Shown one piece after another: positions 46,943-58,246 of a DNA stretch of 64,000 bases. Origin of the DNA: Boswellia sacra. Taxonomy: Eukaryota > Streptophyta > Magnoliopsida > Sapindales > Burseraceae. Each line of letters begins with the position of its first letter. The first letter of the stretch is position 1. The translations under genes and the position numbers were made by a program. Under the pieces are notes generated by a model. That model was not told the DNA's origin and did no database searches. It worked only from the letters and a program-made list of their open reading frames with translations. The DNA is taken from assembly GCA_013180625.2 (NCBI GenBank), contig SNVD02012321.1:248001-312000 (forward strand), written 5' to 3'.

Positions 46943-49900
46943 ACTCCTTTTGCCACACCTGAAATTGTCACTGATGGAAGCTGGTACGCAGATAGTGGAG
47001 CCACAAATCATGTGACACCTCAATCTGATATACTGAGCTCCATGAGTGAGTACTGCGGTAAGCAAAAACTCTCTGTAGGTGATGGAAATAAATTGTGCAT
47101 TTCCCATATAGGACACTCTAAAATAACTTCCTATAATGCCATGTTGAATTTGAAGGATGTGTTGTGTGTGCCTAAGATAACTAAGAATCTGTTAAGCATT
47201 TCCAAACTCACTGCAGACAATGATGTTTTTGTTGAATTTCACCCAAAATTTTGCCTTGTAAAGGACAAACACACTCAACAAATTCTACTGCAAGGGAGAA
47301 CTAGAGATGGACTCTATCATATCTGTCCTCAAAGTCTCAGAAAATCCTTCAAGTTTCACTCAAGATTCCATGGAAGAAATAAACAGTATAAAAGCCTTGT
47401 TGCTGCTGTGAATCCTGTCAAGAAGTCATGTCTGTCTCCAGAACTTGTCTCTGAACAGTTTTTAGTTGAGTCAATGTCAAAGTCAGTATCCAAAAATGTA
47501 ATGAGTCCTTGTTGTCTGAATATTTCAGCTTCAAACATCATGCCAATTAAAGAAAAACTCAATGTTTGGCATAGAAGACTTGGTCATCCTTCTATTAGAA
47601 TTCTCAATCAAATTCTGAAAAAATGTAATGAATTTTCTCCTGACAATGAAATCCCTGAATTCTATGATGCTTGCCAATTTGGAAAATCACATGCTCTTCC
47701 CTTCAAAACCTCTCACAGCAAAACTAAACAAGTTCTTGAACTGATTCATACTAATCTTTGGGGCCCTGCTCCTGTGAACTCAACTTCAGGTTTCAAATAC
47801 TACATCCACTTTATAGATGATTTCAGCAGGTTTACCTGGATCTATCCACTAAAGAATAAGTCAGAAGCCCTGGTAGTTTTTAAACACTTCAAAATCTATG
47901 TTGAGAAAAAATTTGAAACCCAAATTAAAGCACTCCAATCTGATTGTGGAGGTGAATATAGGGTGTTCACTGATTTCTTAAAATCAAATGGAATTGAACT
48001 AAGAGTTGCCTGTCCTTACACTCATGAACAGCAAGGGAAAGCTGAAAGGAAGCATAGGCACATTGTTGAAATGGGACTTACATTATTAGCACAAGCTAGC
48101 ATTCCCTTAAAATACTGGTGGGAAGCCTTCCATGCAGCTGTCTGGGTGATTAATAGGCTTCCAACACTAACTCTTGGTGGTGTTTCACCTTGGCAGAAGT
48201 TGTTCAATCAACTCCCGGATTATCAGTCTCTTAAAACCTTTGGTTGTGCCTGTTTTCCTTGTCTAAGGCCTTACCAAAATCATAAATTCCAATATCACTC
48301 CACCAAATGTGTCTTTTTAGGCTATAGTGATCATCATAAGGGCTTTAGATGTCTGAGTTCCACAAGCAGGATTTACATTTCCAGGCATGTCATATTTAAT
48401 GAATTAGAATTCCCATTCAAACAAGGATTCTTGAATGTCAGAGATAACTCTTCCTCCATTCAATTCTTTAGTCCAACCTCTGGTGTCTTGCTTCCAACTC
48501 TAAACAGATGGTCAAACCAAGAAAATAAACTTGAAGGATCTGAGACTTGTGACACTCTGAACAGAGAAACATCTCAAGACTCTCATGCTGTAACTGGAAC
48601 TGATCAAGATCTCACCACAAAGAAAAACACAGATTCGGACACTTCAAATTCTTGCCCAGATCAGTCACTAAGAACTTCCCCAAATAACTCACCAACTCTC
48701 CCAAACACTTTATCACCCCATCAAGTGATTGACCCCATCAGAACAAAACCTGACAACTCACTTGTCAACCAGTCAGTCACCAATCCAAATACTTCTCACC
48801 ACCCAATGATCACAAGGTTCAAAAGAGGCATTTTCAAACCCAAAGTTTACAACATCAGCAAACAACATGATGAACACACAGAACCAAATTCAGTATCTGA
48901 AGCCATGAAATCAAGTTACTGGAAAAAGGCAATGGATTCAGAATATGAAGCCCTAGTTAAGAATAAAACCTGGACACTAGTTCCTTATTCTCCCAACTAC
49001 AGCTTAGTGGGAAATAGATGGGTGTTCAAGCTTAAGTTAAACAGTGATGGCACTATCCACAGGCACAAAGCCAGATTGGTAGCCAAGGGGTTTCACCAAA
49101 CTCCTGGAATTGACTACTCTGAGACATACAACCCTGTGGTAAAGGCTGGAACAATCAGGGTCATTCTCACCTTGGCAGTCTCTAAAGGTTGGTCAATAAG
49201 GCAATTGGATATCAATAATGCCTTTCTTAATGGAAGCCTAGAAGAATCAGTGTACATGGTTCAACCGGAAGGATACATTGACTCCTCTAAACCTTCTCAT
49301 GTCTGCCAACTTCACAAAGCTTTATATGGTCTTAAACAGGCTCCAAGAGCCTAGTTTGAAAAACTGAAGAGGACTCTCCTAGATTGGGGTTTTATCAACT
49401 CTAAATCTGACTCCTCTCTTTTCACTTTCAAGGAAAAAGACTTGCTGGTTCTCATTCTGGTGTATGTGGATGACATACTCATAACCAGCAATAGCACATC
49501 CTCAATTCAAGAATTGATTGGAAGCCTAAATAAGCTCTATGCTCTCAAGGACCTTGGTGAGTTACACTACTTTCTTGGAATAGAGGTAAGAAGAGACTCA
49601 ACAGGGATGTATTTGAACCAGTCAAAATACATTTCTGACTTAATCAGAAAATTGAAATTCGAAAACCTGAAACCATGTTCAACCCCTGCTGCCATAAGCA
49701 AAACTAAAACAGTTGAAGCCTCTGAACCTTTTCCAGACACTGCACTTTACAGAAGTACTGTTGGTGCCCTCCAATACCTCACATATACAAGGCCTGATAT
49801 AGCCTATATTGTCAACAAACTCAGTCAATCCTTACAGGCTCCCTTAATGCATCATTGGCAAGGAGTCAAGAGAATATTGAGGTACTTAAAAGGAACTGAA

Positions 49901-50443
49901 TTGTATGGTCTGCATATCAAACCAAGTGACAGCACCCTCATCACTGGTTTCTCTGATGCCGACTGGGCTTGCAGCTTGGAGGACAGAAGGTCAATTGGAG
50001 GTTACTGCATCTTTCTGGGGGATACCTTAGTCTCCTGGAAATCAAAGAAACAATCAGTTGTATCACGTTCGAGCACTGAGTCAGAATATCGTGCTCTAGC
50101 TCAAGTTGCTGTAGAAATTACATGGCTTCAATCTCTTCTCTTTGAACTTCATTGCCAATCACCACAGTGTCCAATCACCTGGTGTGATAACACCAGTGCC
50201 AGTGCTTTAGCTTCGAACCCTGTTTACCATGCCAGAACAAAGCACATAGAGATTGATGTGCATTTTGTTCGAGACAAAGTCCTGCAGCAGCAACTTGAGG
50301 TCAGGTATGTTCCATCTTGTGATCAACTTGCGGATTGCCTCACCAAACCCATTGCAGCCCCTCAGTTCCAGCATTTCCGAAACAAACTGCGAGTAACTGA
50401 CTTACCCTCCAGTTTGAGGGGGGATGTCAAGACAGCTCATTGA
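46943..50443 (+). pseudogene. Copia pol: protease, integrase, reverse transcriptase, RNase H
   Basis: Protease with DSGATNH (about 46993). GAG-pre-integrase with WHRRLGHP. The integrase retains the second acidic residue in SDCGGEY and a Glu in the [11 protein letters not shown] region. However, the usual first Asp is Asn (HTNLWGP, 47753-47755) and one Cys of the zinc-binding pair is Tyr (FYDACQ, 47663-47665). The reverse transcriptase has [12 protein letters not shown] and the YVDD catalytic motif (about 49460) but is interrupted by TAG at 49352-49354 after GLKQAPRA. RNase H follows with GFSDADWA, STESEYRAL and WCDNTSA. The frame ends inside the right LTR. Confidence 0.9.
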
Positions 50444-50755
50444 GCTGGACTGCCCTGCCGCTGCTTGTTGTATAAGTTTCCTGCCACCTCGGCACAGTCT
50501 GTTAAGTCTGTTATTAATCCAGTTAATTCTGTTCATTCTCTGTTTTATTTCTTAAGCAGAATTAGTTAGATTTCCTTCCGCCAGCTTCTAGTAAGATGCC
50601 AGGTGCATTGCTGTTATTGGTAGTTGTTTTTGGTACCACTGATGTAGGACACATGGCATCCTCAAATGTATCTCTTTCTCTCTTTGATATAAATAGAATA
50701 GTATAGCTGCGCAGCCAGTAGAATGCTGCAAGCATTTTCTCCCTAAAATCCAAAT
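50425..50755 (+). repeat. Right LTR of the copia element
   Basis: 331 bp, four bases longer than the left LTR owing to an aatt insertion. A purine tract (ttgaggggggat) immediately precedes it. Confidence 0.88.
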
Positions 50756-51715
50756 GCCACACTCCAATCAAGCTAAATCTTTAGTTATTGCTTTATGCTC
50801 ATAATAATCCTTCTGTTATTAGTTAATTTTTTCCCCTATTCTTTTCTTTTTAGTGTCTAAAATTTGTCAAAAATTTTCCCTAATGTTTCAAACATGTTTT
50901 TAATTTAAGCCGATTATTACAAGAAATTACATTATATTAATTTTGAATTAAATAATAGAAGATTAAAATATGTTAATAGATTTGAATTTGTAGTAGGAAG
51001 ATAAAAGGAAATACTAAAACTAGGTTTTTTTTATTTAATTTTACAGGTGAGAAATAATCTATGGCTGATAGCTAGGTTATAATGATTTAGAAAAAAAAAA
51101 AGAATTAGGCAAAATATATATAAATATTTTTATGCATTTTTCTCTAGCAAATTAAATCCTATTTATTCATAAACTTAATTCAAGAGTACACAGTACTAGC
51201 ATTTCGTTTAGATTACATTGAGCAGCCATGCATATATGGTATCATGAAAAAATCTCCACTGACCTGAATTATTTGGTTCACAATGTTTTTCCTATTACAG
51301 CAAATTAAAGAAACCACTCAGATCCCTGTAAAAGATAATGTGAATAAGAACTCTAGAAATTTTAAAGTGATCTTCAAAGATTTATACTTTCTATAGGTCC
51401 AATAAACAAAGTAGAGTTCTGGAGTCAATTAAAAGATCAAACACGTTGCAGTTTACTTACTAGTCTTTTTTTCTTCTCGTGAAACTAAGTGCAAATTCTC
51501 CACTATATAGCAAGAATTAAAAGTTTTGTCGGATTTGTATGCATTCAAGTCAAGCAAAAAATATCGTGGATCACTTATCTTCTTCTCTTTCTTTTGAGTA
51601 TCTTTGTATTAATTACCTAATGAAGTTTAGTTTTGTTAGTTCTCATTGTTTTTTATGTCTCATAAATAGTTCTTTTGTGAAAGAAAAGTAAATTATCTCC
51701 ACGTTTAGAAATTGA

Positions 51716-51890
51716 TACTCTGTTCTTTTATGAATCCAAATCCTGTTTTCTGTGCTACACATTTTTCAATAGAATTTACACTCAATCTTAACCACATATC
51801 CTTTTTAAAGTTCAAAATAATTCAAAATCAACCATATATTTCTAAATTCAATTGAAAACAAAAATACTAGATTCATAAAAGAACACATCC
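51716..51890. mobile_element. Tourist-like MITE, copy 1
   Basis: 175 bp. Inverted ends gttcttttatgaatcc and agattcataaaagaac, flanked by the 3-bp duplication TGA (51713-51715, 51891-51893). Similar in length and sequence to 51983-52157. Confidence 0.6.
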
Positions 51891-51982
51891 TGATTTTCTA
51901 TGAGTGGCAGACATGTTTGGAATCTAGAGAAGACTTGAAAGTAGCATTGATGGTCCTTTCATATGTCTGTTTTAGTACTTTA

Positions 51983-52157
51983 GGCTCTGTTCTTTCTTGT
52001 TTCCAAATCTTGTTTTCTGTGCTGCACATTTTCCAATGCAATTTATATTCAATCTCAACCACATATTCTTTTCAAAATTCAAAATAATTCAAAATCAACC
52101 TCATATTCCTAAATTCAATTGAAAACAAAAATACTGGATTCATAAAAGAACATACCC
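51983..52157. mobile_element. Tourist-like MITE, copy 2
   Basis: 175 bp. Inverted ends GGCTCTGTTCTTT and AAAAGAACATACCC, flanked by TTA at 51980-51982 and 52158-52160. A TTA duplication is diagnostic of PIF/Harbinger-mobilised Tourist elements. Confidence 0.7.
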
Positions 52158-52761
52158 TTAGTAATTCTGAATTAAGAGACAAACTGTAGAGACATGCTGT
52201 CCTGAAACCCAAAGACATATCCCTTGTTTCAAGATATGCTCAAAAGAGAGAATTATAAATATATATAGAAACTATCTACGATCATCCAAGACCAGCTAGC
52301 TGGCTCCGCTGAAAATGAGGTTGGCGTTGGACTCAGCTGATCAAGAGAGTTTCTTTGGTGTTGTCCCTAAAATAGTCGGATTAAGAAGTTATAAGGTGGA
52401 ATTATTTGGAGTAATTTTCGCATAACCAGATATGGTACTCGTGTTATTTATACAATATTCTTTGTAATTTATTTCTTTTTTTCAATATACAACATTTCAA
52501 TAAAATTTTATTTTCCAACGTAAAACTCATAAAACCTAGTTCAAATTTGTATTTCGTATGATAATTTCTTTTATACTCAAATAAGGAATCAAAAAAAAAA
52601 AAGAAAAAAAATAACAACTAAAAAGTAGCGGCAGCGAGCACACTAGGAAATTTATTTGATTCTGTCCTGTCCACGAGCGGATGAGAGGGTCCATTGGGCT
52701 AAACTCTGGCCCAATTCAACAATAATATATTTCAGCAGCCCAACGTGATTTCCCTCTTACA

Positions 52762-52774
52762 ATTCCCGCCAAAA
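52762..52774 (+). promoter_or_regulatory. E2F-type site in the TIPIN promoter
   Basis: ATTCCCGCCAAAA; the complementary strand reads TTTTGGCGGGAAT, a textbook E2F/DP target. It ends 58 bases before the ATG (52833), the usual position in S-phase plant genes. Regulation by E2F is inferred. Confidence 0.65.
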
Positions 52775-52832
52775 AGACCAAATAATAACTCAATAAATAA
52801 AGAAATCAATTCACCTGATTTCGTCGAACAAG

Positions 52833-55242
52833 ATGGAGAGCACAAACGCGCCACCGACGGGTTGCTTCAAGTGTGGACGTCCAGGTCACTGGTCACGTGA
52901 CTGTCCCTCATCCTCTGCCCCACCCAATTCTAATTTCTCTTCCCATAAGACCAACCCTCTCGCCGGCAGTGGCAGCACCAGCTTTGGCGCCAATGTTCCA
53001 AAACCGGTCCAAGCAGAGAAGCCAAAGAAGGTCCCGAGACGCAGGCCAAAGCTTACCCCCGATCTTCTTCTTTCCGATGACGGCCTCGGGTTCGTCCTCC
53101 GCCACTTCCCTCGCGCCTTCAAATATAGGGGCCGCGGCCATGAGGTATTTACAGTTTTGCCCTTGGATTTATTAATTTATTTTTGGCTTTGTTTTCAACA
53201 TTTCTTATAACTTTCTATATTAAATCTTCAATCTTTGACAGTAAATTTGCAAACTTTGTAATGTAGGTTAGCGATTTGGGGAAGCTAATTGGGTTGTACA
53301 GTGAATGGCACTCTCATTTGCTGCCCTATTATTCCTTTGATCAGTTTATTTATAAGGTTGAACAAGTTGCTGCCACTAGACGAGTCAAGGTCTCACCTTT
53401 CTTTCTTTCTTTCTTCGGGTTTTCAATTATTATACTTGCTTCGTTGGTACCTGCGGAAATGTAAATTTTGATTTTTTTCATATGAATTTTGATTTCAATT
53501 TTCTGCGCCTTTCTGAGCAGTTATGTATTAGAGATTTGAGGGAGCGAGTTGCCACTGGAGGGGATCCTACAAAGTTGTGCGAGTCTCGTGTTGAACATGA
53601 GCATGATGATCCAACTAATGAACAAGGTGTCTGGGAAGTTCTCCCATCTTTTATTTGTTATGAATATCTTGTTTGGCGCATTTTGATTGGTTTTGTTGAT
53701 TGTGGAATGTTGTGTTTTGATTCAAGGGTTAGAACGGTTACTTTAGAATACAATACATATGATTTTGGGTTGATTGGTAGTTTTTTTTTTTTTTTTTAAA
53801 CATATTTCTGCTTGCACATTGAATTGGACAAAGAATAAGAGATGTTTCTGTGGAGTTTTATAATCCCACAACCAAATCGAGTAATTGTACTTATGATGAA
53901 AGAGCCCAGATACATGTGGTGCAGTCTTCATTACACAATTTTTCTGCTGGAAGTGGAGAAAAGTGTTAATGTAATCGATTGAAAGTTAGCAGGACCTCAT
54001 ATTTGGCTTCGCCGTGCTGGACACTATGCAGCTGTGATAGTGTTCCCAGTCCATGGCCTGGTCTATTCCTCAATGTATGTGGTTCTATGCTTCATATGTC
54101 GCAAAAAGGCATGGCGGCAGTGTCCATCTCTGAACGATCTTCTACATCAGAAATATTTTTTTGTATCAAAGCAGCTCTAATAGAGCCCAAGATCTAATTT
54201 GTTAAGAGTTAGAAATTAAAGTGTTTTCCTTGTCTTATATATTGTTGTTCAACTTTGATTGCTTTTCAGCTCCTGAGGCCATGAACTTAGAGGAAAAACT
54301 CCATGAACAGGGAGATCCATCTAATGTCCATGCAGCTGATGATTTTCATGAAGACCTGCTTCATGAGATTTACAACAAAGCTACTACTGAAGTGAGTATC
54401 TTTTGCAATTTAGATGCTTCAAAATTCAAATGGTCTTTTTCATCTTCAGCTTCTCCCACCTATTTGTCAGAATTTGCTACATTTCATGAGCTTTTCCTTT
54501 ATCTAAGAGCACATACCTTGGAAATAAGGGAACCAATTCAAAGCAATTGTTCTAAATGCACATGATGGTGATTTTCCTGGTTGCAAATGAATTGATCACT
54601 ATCTCTAGGAGAAGTCACAAGTTTTTAAGTAATTAGTTCTTTACTTTAAATTATTTTATGTTCGAAAGACAATAATATGCTTTTACAATAATTAAATTTT
54701 TTTTTTTGGATGATTGTTCTGTACTGATTAGATCCCACACCAACCAAACTGGTTGGAAATTGTGCTTCAAGTCTACTTGATTGCCAAGCCATCAATCAGG
54801 AAATAGCTTTTTTTTGTCCTGAGATTTTCTGTAAACATTTATTGGATAGAGCATGAATTATTTTTGGTATTTTAATATTTAAATGGGTTGTCTATGAGCC
54901 AAGGTCTCACATGTTAATTTTTAAATAGCTCATCTGATAAAGAATCCTTGTGATAACTAATAACCATGACTTAATTGTTGTTCAGCTTGAGTAATACTAA
55001 TGTCATTTATTTCTTTGACAACACAGGAACCATCCCTGCCTGCACAGAATGACATGTTTGCTGACAATGCATTTTCTGCTGGTAGCACTGGGAAAGGATC
55101 TCTAAATCAAGATCCAAATAATGGAGGTAATGGCTCCAATGAAGTTGAAATTTCAGAGGAGCAGAGAACTCGTATGGAAGCCAACAGGTTGAAGGCATTG
55201 GAAAGAGCTGCTGCTCGAGCACGGCAATTGCAAGAATCTTGA
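52833..55242 (+). CDS. TIPIN: TIPIN/Swi3-like replication fork protection protein
   Basis: Partner of Timeless/Tof1 in the fork protection complex, nuclear. Five exons: 52833-53144, 53267-53389, 53521-53626, 54270-54391 and 55027-55242. All introns have GT-AG ends, and the product is 292 residues. In order, the protein shows a CCHC zinc knuckle (CFKCGRPGHWSRDC, residues 11-24), as in the plant members of the family, and a basic stretch KPKKVPRRRPK (63-73). Next is the Swi3 domain (about 75-158, with LLLSDDGLGFVLRHFPRAFK, YYSFDQFIYKVE and CIRDLRERV), then an acidic middle. The C-terminal helix EISEEQRTRMEANRLKALER (262-281) resembles the RPA32-binding motif of animal TIPIN. An E2F-type site lies upstream. 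It appears intact. The exon 3/4 splice (643-bp intron) restores APEAMNLEEKL; UTRs were not defined. Confidence 0.93.
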
Positions 55243-55952
55243 CTTTATACCTTTCTTTTGGTAGTTAAGTTTTCTTTTCTTTTCTTTTTGTCTGTCTTTT
55301 AATTTTAGTTTTGGAAATCCATTGGGAGGCAACAATTAATAGCTAATGTAATGGCGATTTGTAAAATCATTGTTTTTTTAAGAACCTTGTACCATTCTAT
55401 TTCTTGTGCACAGAACAGCATATTATTAGCTGAAGGTGTACGAAAGACCTATTAACCCAAAAGCTCAAACCGATCCAATTTAAACATGATTGGTTTCGCA
55501 ATATTACTACTGCTCTTGCCATCATAAAATTTGTAGAGAAACTGGGGATGCCATCAGGAGTTTCACGTAATTGCCAGCTGAAGAATGACAGGGCCAGGAA
55601 AGGCAGAAATCCCAAACTTTACTTTTTGAGATTAGAACTATGTTTTACACAGGATAACTTTTACAAGCTTTCAACAAAATGCTGTATGCGTTTCTAATCT
55701 GTGTGTTTTTAGGATGTCAACTACATTATTTGTCATGAGTTACATCATCCAGGTCCAATATAACTTCCTCAGCTGCTTACCATCTCTTTTCCTGTGTCAT
55801 CCTCTGTTTTGAACAGAGAATCAAACATGGTATAAACAAACATAGTAATTTTCCTACTGAATTGATTCGAGTAATTTTAGTGCCAAGCTTATATTTATTT
55901 GCATATTCACAATTCCTCCGAAGAGTTCCTTGCCCATTTACTAATAAAAATT
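55243..55952. other. TIPIN 3' flank, no gene
   Basis: Presumed 3' UTR (pyrimidine-rich just after the stop), then intergenic sequence. No clear polyadenylation hexamer was identified. Confidence 0.4.
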
Positions 55953-58236
55953 AGGTTATTATCATAGACCTCCCCTACCTTTTGGCTTTATTTTATCAAT
56001 ATGGACTGTTTGCATTTTTTCATAAATTTAGTCCCTATGTTTTACAAAAGTTATCACCGACATCCCTTCTGTTAACTTAATCGTTAGATGACGTCATTTT
56101 TCCGTCCAAATATCATGTAATTACTTAAATGCTCTTAAAAAAATTCTTAAATTAAATGGGTTATTGTTATGGACTACCCCTACCTTTTGGTTTTATTTCA
56201 TCAATATGGATTGTTTGTATTTTTTTATAAATTTAGTCTCTATATTTTACAAAAGTCATCATAGACATCCCTTCTGTTAATTTAACAATTAGATGATATC
56301 ATATTTCCGTCAAAATATTCTATAATTACTTAAATGCCCTTAAATAATTCTTAAATTAAATAATTTTAATTAAAAATTAAATAAAAAATTTTAAAAGTAA
56401 GCCATCAAGCCAGCAACCCAGAAACATCATTATGTGTGACGATAACATGAAACATAACATGAACGAATGAAACTGTTCATGTTCATGTTATCGTTATTAT
56501 TCTTAAATTAAATTGGTAGTAAATAAAACGAATGAAACTGTCAAGACCACCCCTAAAAAAAATCCAATCACTACCACCACTAGGGATGGCAATTTGACCC
56601 GGCCGAGGCCGGGGATCCGGAAAATCCGGACATCCGGAGTCGGGCAATAACCCGGAAAACCGGGGAATTTAGCCGAGGTCGGGGAGAATTTTTCTGCCCC
56701 GTCCGGGGCCGGAGCCGGGGCCGGGGCCGGGGATGCAATTAAATTTTAAAATTATGTTATGTAAAAATACTTTTAAGTCCTGTTAGTTTTTAATTCACAC
56801 ATTTCACCCTTTATTTAAATTTTAGCCCAAGCCCATTGTGCGTCAAGCCCAGCCCATCTCCAAGGAAGGTATGTAAAAAATTTTTTTGCTGCTTTCGGGG
56901 TTCAAACTTGTCTCTGTGCATATATGGAAATGACAAGTTACCACTGGACTACAACCCATTTCGCATTTAATTTCGCTGCACATATATATATCTGCCACCG
57001 ATGTCCAAGGAAATTATGTTAAAAATTTTCTGCAGCCTCTAGGGTTTGAACCTGTCACCCCCCATACCTGGAAATCGCGGGCAACCACTAGGCTACACAT
57101 TATTTTACATAAAATTTCACTATCACATATATATATATACCACATAAAAGAGCATCAGAATTTTAAAAAAATACAACCCGGGTTTTAATCCCGGGTTATT
57201 GCAAAACCCGGCTCCACCCGGGGTACCCCGGACCCGGCCCCGGGAAAAAAATTCAGGGGAATTTTCAGGGGCCGGGTGTGTAATTGAGGGCCGGGGCCAA
57301 GGCCAGGGACCGTCAACCCCGGCCCCGGCCCCGAGTTTTGCCATCCCTAACCACCACAAATCTAAAATCTAGCTCACACCCCAATTTCAACATCCCGCAA
57401 GCCAACAAGCCAGCAACCCAGAAACGAACACCACCACCTCAAGAACTCAGTCACCACCACCAACAATGGAAGAACAAGAACAATCCATTAATTAAAATAA
57501 ATAAAATCATAAAGAAATTAAAACCAATTTCATAAAAAAACAATTTTTAAATTAGAGAGAGAAAGGTAGTGTGATTGTTGGGTTAGAGAGAGAAAGGTAG
57601 AGGAGGAGGATGAAGAAATTGATTTTTGGTTCGAATCGCCATGCTATCAGTTTTCGAGTTTATTTTATGTATTTAGCAGAAGAATAAGAGATGTAATATC
57701 ATTATTTTGTTAATTCAATGTCCAAAAGTTAGCTTGGCCAAATGATTGAGGGTAGGTTGGAGTATAAGAAGTCCTGGGTTTGAATTTTTATGTCGCCAAC
57801 TTCATACTATATTAATTTTAAAAGACTTAAAGGTTGAAATGACTATTTAACGGTTAAGTTAACATAAATTACTTTAATTTTAAAGACTTAAAGGTTAAAA
57901 TGACTATTTGATGGTTAAGTTAACAGAAGGAATGTCTGTAATGACTTTTGTAAAATATAAGGACTAAATTTATGAAAAAATATAAAACAGTCCATATTGA
58001 TGAAATACAGCCAAAAGGTAGGGGAGGTCCATGACAATAACCCAATTTTAAATATTCAAATGACGATCTTACCATTTGAGGTTTAACTTATTTATTAACA
58101 TTTAACTGAAAAGTTAACGGAAGGGAGGTCTGTGATGACTTTAAAAAAACGTAGGGACTAAATTTATGAAAAAATACAAACAACCCATATTGATGAAATA
58201 AGCCCAAAAGGCAAGAGATGTCTATTATAATAACCC
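55953..58236. mobile_element. Mutator-like element with long duplicated inverted arms
   Basis: The left end GGTTATTATCATAGACCTCC and the right end (complement of atgtctattataataaccc) are inverted. A 10-bp duplication AATAAAAATT flanks the element (55943-55952, 58237-58246). Each arm consists of two tandem copies of a roughly 200-bp unit: 55953-56158 and 56160-56370 on the left, 57830-58033 and 58040-58236 on the right. The unit has a recognisable core (aatatggactgtttg, cataaatttagtccctat, cttctgttaactta). The interior encodes no transposase and hosts the hAT element 56581-57349. Confidence 0.7.
56581..57349. mobile_element. hAT-like GC-rich element nested in the Mutator-like element
   Basis: 769 bp with TAGGGATGGCAA and TTTTGCCATCCCTA ends and a perfect 8-bp duplication ACCACCAC (56573-56580, 57350-57357). 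Subterminal arms are dense in ccgggg and cccggcc repeats. It is the same family as 11086-11896. Short frames inside (57123-57359) come from the GC-rich repeats and are not genes. Confidence 0.85.
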
Positions 58237-58246
58237 AATAAAAATT

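Larger units (their letters stand above)
45514..50755 (+). mobile_element. Ty1/copia retrotransposon, complete but inactivated
   Basis: 5242 bp with LTRs 45514-45840 and 50425-50755. A tRNA-Met primer-binding site abuts the left LTR and a purine tract precedes the right one. A perfect 5-bp duplication GCCAC flanks it (45509-45513, 50756-50760). The single Gag-Pol frame carries three nonsense codons, one frameshift and two changed integrase key residues. The LTRs differ by four transitions and one 4-bp indel, about 1.2 percent, so it is young on a genomic scale. The domain order (integrase before reverse transcriptase) is that of copia. RNase H motifs resemble the RE1/Ale group, but that assignment is tentative. 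Confidence 0.9.
50761..52761. other. Intergenic; receptor 5'-flank fragments and two MITEs
   Basis: AT-rich, no gene. Segments near 50760-51300 and 51900-51975 resemble receptor-kinase 5' flanks (42290-43700, 8400-8450). The two 175-bp MITEs are listed separately. Confidence 0.5.

Noticed and set aside
53482..53799. Single 105-residue ORF spanning part of TIPIN
   Set aside because: Only 53521-53626 is coding; the rest is intron, as splice sites and frame continuity show.
57123..57535. Pro/Gly-rich ORFs
   Set aside because: They fall in or beside the GC-rich arm of a hAT-like element and vary between copies.
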